Part shown: positions 59,096 through 64,000 of the stretch, in pieces
Numbering within the stretch: the first letter of the stretch is position 1
Layout: every line of letters starts with the position of its first letter
NCBI GenBank assembly: GCA_905250115.1
Contig: CAJNOI010000308.1
Span: forward strand, 1 to 64,000
DNA: 64,000 nt
Direction: 5' to 3'
Source of the DNA: Adineta steineri
Lineage: Eukaryota > Rotifera > Eurotatoria > Adinetida > Adinetidae
Made by a program: the position numbers and the translations under genes
The notes under the pieces: generated by a model
Told to the model about the DNA's origin: nothing
Seen by the model: only the letters and a program-made list of their open reading frames with translations
Database searches by the model: none

Positions 59096-60755
59096 ATGGA
59101 CGTCGATAGTGACATGTTTGGAGTCGAGAAGAGTGGCTTTGTTGAAAGCTCCTATCAGGTAAATGATGATGTATCAATACCTGTCTATGCTAATGTTCAA
59201 CTTTATCCATGTTCAAACTGTGGTCGTTGTTTTAATCCAGAATCTCTGGTAAATATAAATTTTTTACAAAAAAAAAATAAATACACTTAATGATTCATTT
59301 TGTTTTTTTTAAATTCATTAGCGTAAACATCAACCTGTTTGTAAGAAAACTTCACAAAAACAAAGAAAAATATTCGATGCCGGTAAACAACGTGCTGCTG
59401 ATTCTGATGTGCCTTATACAGCAACGAAAGAGACTACACAGGTTTGATAAACACCATACAAAAAAATATATTTGTTTTGAAATATTTATTCAAACGAAAT
59501 ATTTGATTATTGTTTGTATAAATTTCAGTTTTATACTGAAGGTGTTAAACCTAAACAAGATTATTTGAAGAAAAGACCAACTAATTGGAGAGAAGGTCAT
59601 GAATCATTAGTAAGGTCAATTCGTGAAGCTCGTCAAGTAACAAGAGCCATAGAAACCGGTGCCCCATTACCAAAAAAAACGCCAGCACAAGTTCCAAGTG
59701 ATTATGTTCAATGTGAATATTGTCAACGAAATTTTAATAAACATTCTGCTGAACGACATATACCTTTGTAAGATTTCTTTACCGGTCAATAAATACGTAA
59801 TAAATATTCAATTATATAGTTGTGAAACTCAACATAAACGAAAACAAATGCAATATACAACAGCAACAACAGGTGGAGGAGGAGGAGGAGGAGGAGCACC
59901 ATCATCAGCAAATAATGCCCGTGCTGGTACTGGAAGTGGAAGTATTGGTCGAAATGGACGTGTAAGTTTTATATTGATATTTTTTTGTAAAAATGAACTT
60001 TTTACATCTTTAGGCATACCAACAACAACAATATGGTAAATAAATTAAATAAAAAAATAATTTGTAATAGAAAATTTTCAGGCCTTGAATCACCTGTTGG
60101 AAGTGCTAATAAACAACATCAAATTAGTTCAGCACCTTCAACTTATGCGTCAAGACGTCCACCAAAGTAATGAACATAAATAAATTTATATAAAATAAAA
60201 AATGTTTTTCTCTATTAGAAATAATGATGAAAAAGATTATCGAAGACCACCAATAAATCCAAATACATTTAAAAAACCAAATTATGGAGAAGTAATTTCC
60301 AAAGAAAATAAAACTAAAAAGAAAAACTTTTTAAATTTTTGTAGACAGCTACAAATGGTACACCACCGAAATATGGCACTTATCGAGTAGCAAAAACTCG
60401 TAGTGCAACAGGCGTTTATCCACCCGGTATGATGCGTACAGGGCGAACAATGGAGAATGATGATTTAAATGTTATAGCAGCTGGAAGAGGACAACAAAAA
60501 GCTGATCCTTCACCTCAACCACAACGACGAGTAGTAGGAATGAAAACACGATCACCAAGTCCAGCACGTCGACCGTCACAAAGTAATGGTGTTGTACAAC
60601 AATATCAACAGCAGCAACAACAACAACAAAAGACACGAACACAAATACCAGCAGCAGCAGCAGCAGCTAAACATTGTCATGAATGTGGTGATGCTTTTCC
60701 TGTTGAATGGGCAAAATTTTGTTGTGAGTGTGGAGAGAAACGTTTGGGCCTTTAA
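59096..60755 (+). CDS. ZC2HC1: ZC2HC1-type zinc finger protein
   Basis: About eight exons. ATG at 59096 begins MDVDSDMFGVEKSGF. Two C2HC fingers are seen: PCSNCGRCFNPESLRKHQPV followed by C, and QCEYCQRNFNKHSAERHIPF followed by C, the second split by an intron. The spacer has GHESLVRSIREARQVTRAIE. The middle is low-complexity: a Gly run (from GGAGGA repeats at about 59872-59894), Gln/Tyr segments and PPKYGTYRVAKTRSATGV. The last exon ends with a zinc-ribbon-like CHECGDAFPVEWAKFCCECG followed by EKR. The FC2H fingers, with the CxxC...HxxxC spacing, are those of ZC2HC1A/C proteins, whose function is little known. The C-terminal ribbon is an extra. Intron-poor regions coincide with the repeats. 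It is probably nuclear or cytosolic. Confidence 0.8.
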
Positions 60756-61125
60756 TTTTTTCTTCTTCTTCTTTGTTTTCGTGTATTTTATTCAATAATA
60801 TGCTGTATATAAATGCAATTACGTGCAAATGTTTTTCCATCAAACGCTAGGGCATATTGAATCATTATCCGATACTTCATTATTTTAAATTAACGTTAAT
60901 TTCATCTTTTCGATTTGTAAAGACAATGATTTGATCATTTGATGTATTCTTTACATTGAAAAAGAAAACTAGAAGAAATTTATTAAGAATTTAGAAAGTC
61001 TTTTTTTCGAATATTTAAATAATAATATAACTTAAGCGCGTTTATTTATTATTTTAATTTTCAAGTTTTTTTTTTTGTTTTTTTTGTGACTGTTTCTGAT
61101 ACATCATCTTTCTTGGTCAATATTT
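60756..61125. other. Intergenic region
   Basis: AT-rich with T runs near 61060-61085. No feature recognised. Confidence 0.4.
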
Positions 61126-61481
61126 ATGTCGTTTATTAATGGTACCAAGTATATCAATGAGAGATGTTGTCAAACACGTAGTAATAAGTTAGATAAATAT
61201 ATCAAAGATAATCAAGGTGGTATTATTACATTGCCAGAACGTCAGTTTAATTGTCCACCTTGTATTCAATCAAAAAAGTCTCCTTGCAGTATTCCTTCAT
61301 CAGTTAAACCTCCATGTGATGGTCTGTAGACAGTTTGATCAGATCTTTTCTTACATTTTAATTGTTTAACATAGGTATGAAATGTTTTAATTGTCCACCA
61401 AAATATCTATGTTTTGATGTCAATATGTGTCATTTTGCGAATGATGACGATAAAACAATACTAAAACAAGAATCAAAATAA
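61126..61481 (+). CDS. Small cysteine-rich protein, unrecognised
   Basis: Two exons: the first 61126 to about 61320, the second from about 61376 to the TAA at 61481, about 100 residues. It reads MSFINGTKYINERCCQTRSN, FNCPPCIQSKKSPCSIPSSV, then across the intron KPPCDGMKCFNCPPKYLCFD and VNMCHFAND. The CPPC and CPPK pairs with other cysteines suggest zinc binding or disulfides, but no family is recognised. No signal peptide is obvious. A broken partial copy lies 0.5 kb downstream (61893-61983), which supports a real, recently duplicated gene. The donor gtctgt is not the best consensus. Confidence 0.5.
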
Positions 61482-61892
61482 TAATCCAATAAAATGGTAA
61501 TGTTTAATGAGAAGAGTTGAATAAACCAACAGATAAAAAAGAAACACCTTGATATTGACAATAAAGATATGATAGTTCCTGCAAAAAAATAAAATCCTTA
61601 TGAAGAAAACTAGTAATGAACATAAAGAATAGAAGTAGTAAAAAGTCAACAATCAGCATAATTAGTTTAATTCAACTACTAAGTTCATATACCATTTGAC
61701 GCTTTGACAAGAAGTTTTTCAGTCAGAATGCTCGATTTGCTCAGTTCGATTGCCATATGTCTTTCGAGAAATTGAAATGAAAGTAAAGTATAGTTAGAAT
61801 TTTTTGTTTGTTTAAACACATGCTGATTCAGACTTTATAGCTATTTACTCAAAGAACTTTTCAGAACATGATGGAAATATATAAATAATTTT

Positions 61893-61983
61893 GTAATAAT
61901 AAATTAAATAAATTTATCAAAGATGTAATATTCCTTCATCGGTTAAACCCCCCGTGTGATAGTTTGATCCGATCTTTTCATAT
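61893..61983 (+). pseudogene. Broken partial copy of the Cys-rich gene
   Basis: Two stretches match the upstream gene in order. 61893-61924 matches 61181-61209 (taataagttagataaat region), and 61923-61983 matches about 61285-61350 (tattccttcatcagttaaac, then tttgatcagatctttt). About 75 bases of the exon between them are missing, and 11 bases around the donor site are lost. The copy cannot encode the protein. Confidence 0.7.
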
Positions 61984-62999
61984 AAGTTATAGTCATGTTG
62001 CAAGTAATAAACTAATAGTAAAATATATCTGTGCAAAAGATTGTGTATGATTTATACTTTAAGACTCAATAAAAACTGTTGAATAATAAATCTTAGTACT
62101 TGACTTTCTTGAATATAACAGAAAGAAGATTTCTAATCAAGGATTTTCTAACAAACACTGATGTAGATAATGATGCTGTATCTAGGATTATTCATGATTG
62201 TCAAAGTTAAGATATGATGTTTACTTATCTGTTACTTTCATTTCAAAGGTAGATAATATTTTAAATTGCAAAAGTTACATTTGTTTTAGGAAGATTCTTA
62301 TCATCAGTAAATAATATCTGTATGTGTCATTGTAAATATTCATCTCTCTGTGTTCTTTTTACCTTGCAATTTATCTATCGCGCCATAACAAATCTTTAGT
62401 TCCGTTTAATTTTGAATGTTTAAAGTATTCAATTGTTGACATTTGACGGAGAAAACATTTCAGTTTTCTTCCTAATTATAATTTTAAAATTGATTTGAAA
62501 GGAAATATTGTATCTGGCTGAATGATTTTATTTCAAAAGGTACTGTAGTAAACATTGTTTTTGTTTATATTTCGCTATAACTTTTGATTAATTGTAACTA
62601 ATTTTATTCAACGAAACGTTCATGACCAGACAGTTGACTCATATAAATTCCGTATAACGTGTGAAATATTTGATATTGAAAACGAAAAACTATAAATAAT
62701 TAGTAGTCATTATTTCTGTTGATAATGAATCTACACTATATCGAAGATTCATAACTGTAGTAAACATGTAAGTATCCATATTTTTAGCATGTAATAAATG
62801 AAATATAGTTATTGAGAAAAGTTAAATTTTCATATTTACTATTATCAAGTCGTAGAAAACAAATACATGTATTTGACATATAGAAATAGCAGAATATTAA
62901 ATTTCGTTACTATTTTATATACAAACATACAGTATCTGACATAAAATATACAATTCGAATTATAAATAAATAAAAAGAAAACACAAAAAACAAATGACA
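61984..62999. other. Intergenic region, about 1 kb
   Basis: AT-rich, with no coding feature, tRNA or clear repeat. Confidence 0.4.
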
Positions 63000-64000
63000 C
63001 TAAGCACTGTTCAATATTTGTTGATATTGTATCAACTGCCCTAAGAAATTTAAATTTGGATTAACAATATTTCGTTTACTCTTTACAAGTTGGTGTGCTT
63101 CGTCAAATGTTTTTGAATGATATTTCATTAAATAACCAATAATAAATGATGGACTACGACTAACACCTCCTTGACAATGAACAAGAATATTTTTATTTGA
63201 TGATAATTTTCCATCCATATATTCAAATGTTGTTTCAAAATATTGAAGAATATTTTGACTTGAAGAATCATGGCAAGGTAATTGTTGATAGTCAAAACAT
63301 TTTTCATTTTCAAAATAACATGGAATTGATGTTGATATATTAATAATAGTTTGAATATTATTTTGTTTTAATAAATTGATATTTTCAGCATCATGAGAAT
63401 TTCCAAGATAAAGACCCGGAATAATTTCCGACATTTGGTAAGATTCAATATCGAGTGGTTTAATTGTCAATAAGGAAGATAATGGAGATGGTGGTTGGTC
63501 TTCATCAGTTGATGTACTAATATAACAAAGTGATGGATAATGTTGATAAAATTCATCAAATGATGATTGAAGAATATAAATTATTTTATTTGTATCATAT
63601 AGTTTGATTTGATCATAAACACATTTCATTGATGATGAAAGTTGCATTGGAATGGTTGAATTAGCACATGATAATGTTGGACGAATAGTATCATCATATA
63701 AAATAATAATTTCATTTTGATTTAAACGATCTAATTGAGTATTTGCTAAGAAATTTTTTATTCCGCGTGTTGCTAAACGTTTTCGAGATATTTTATCATT
63801 AACGTTTAGTAAAAATGAATTTTGAATTCGTCGTTCAGTATGTCTCAATGGAAGACCACAATCAATTATAAATATATTTTGTTCAGCATTATTTTGAATA
63901 GCTGTCATATAAGCAGCTAATTGAGAAGTTGTTAAAAATATTGAATTAACATCTTTGTCTGTTTGATTATCAGTAGTAATTACAGTAACTGGTTCGCAGG
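63000..64000 (-). CDS. DUSP (MKP): MAP kinase phosphatase (dual-specificity phosphatase), 5' end beyond window
   Basis: The minus-strand frame is open from the window edge to TAG at 63000-63002. There is an ATG at 63908, but the frame continues upstream to 64000 (VTVITTDNQTDKDVNSIFLT), so the true start is probably outside. First comes a rhodanese/CH2-like domain: NIFIIDCGLPLRHTERRIQN with FLLNVNDKISRKRL, used by MKPs to dock MAP kinases. Then a linker, and the DSP catalytic domain: SEIIPGLYLGNSHDAENINL, IQTIINISTSIPCYFE, YQQLPCHDSSSQNILQYFET and the active site NILVHCQGGVSRSPSFIIGY, followed by MKYHSKTFDEAHQLVKSKRN. The catalytic Cys and Arg (HCxxGxxRS) are intact, so it should be active. 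The closest MKP type cannot be told. No introns in the visible part. Confidence 0.93.
   Translation of the reverse strand, partial: CEPVTVITTDNQTDKDVNSIFLTTSQLAAYMTAIQNNAEQNIFIIDCGLPLRHTERRIQNSFLLNVNDKISRKRLATRGIKNFLANTQLDRLNQNEIIILYDDTIRPTLSCANSTIPMQLSSSMKCVYDQIKLYDTNKIIYILQSSFDEFYQHYPSLCYISTSTDEDQPPSPLSSLLTIKPLDIESYQMSEIIPGLYLGNSHDAENINLLKQNNIQTIINISTSIPCYFENEKCFDYQQLPCHDSSSQNILQYFETTFEYMDGKLSSNKNILVHCQGGVSRSPSFIIGYLMKYHSKTFDEAHQLVKSKRNIVNPNLNFLGQLIQYQQILNSA

Noticed and set aside
59829..60017. Minus-strand Pro-rich open frame opposite the ZC2HC1 gene
   Set aside because: It is the mirror of the GGA repeat that encodes the poly-Gly stretch.

Overview
This is nuclear DNA from a small, AT-rich, gene-dense animal genome. 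Coding genes sit every 1 to 4 kb on both strands. Most are cut by short introns, often about 40 to 70 bases, with AT-rich bodies and GT...AG ends (one GC...AG). Three things point to a bdelloid rotifer, perhaps Rotaria-like: the gene style and very AT-rich composition, scattered G-rich blocks of the TGTGGG type, and genes that look foreign or plant/bacteria-like beside ordinary animal genes. That species call is inference. There are two 100-N assembly gaps, at 18871-18970 and 58203-58302.

Layout. 1-8.0 kb: the start of a prefoldin subunit 4 gene (-), a secreted VWA-like single-exon gene (+), and a full multi-exon lysosomal alpha-mannosidase (-). 8.6-13 kb: an intact 14-3-3 gene in seven exons, then a membrane-anchored mucin-like gene whose stalk is built from an array of phase-1 mini-exons. 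13-19 kb: an F-box gene, a perfect 36-bp palindrome, the relic of a TPR gene, and an ABCG2-like half transporter. 19-26 kb: a secreted orphan, a secreted EGF-repeat protein, and an endosomal-type Na+/H+ exchanger (SLC9A6/9-like). One intron of the exchanger holds a telomere-like array, and the gene has two possible last exons. 27-36 kb: a PHF24-like PHD protein, a small TSP1-like membrane protein, kynurenine 3-monooxygenase, a tetraspanin, and a short transgelin-like CH-domain protein.

37-47.5 kb: a caspase-like C14 protease followed at once by a 403-bp foldback element; RAD1 of the 9-1-1 clamp; a BTB protein with a plant-type NPH3 region; and an orphan multi-exon gene. 47.9-54.5 kb: a minus-strand run of an ARF-like GTPase with degenerate motifs, a secreted App1-domain protein lacking the first catalytic Asp, CIAO3, and NCBP3. 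The last two are 45 bases apart with a splice acceptor between them, which looks like an operon. 55-64 kb: a divergent homeobox gene, an intronless DUF885 peptidase-like gene (bacterial-type family), a ZC2HC1 zinc-finger gene, a small Cys-rich protein with a broken partial copy nearby, and the 3' part of a MAP-kinase phosphatase (DUSP).

Most genes are unrelated housekeeping or signalling genes and do not form one pathway. The points most worth following are the animal BTB-NPH3 gene, the CIAO3-NCBP3 operon candidate with splice acceptors just upstream of many start codons (consistent with spliced-leader trans-splicing), the mucin mini-exon array, the foldback element, and the enzymes with altered active sites. 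No rRNA, convincing tRNA, CRISPR array or complete retrotransposon was seen.
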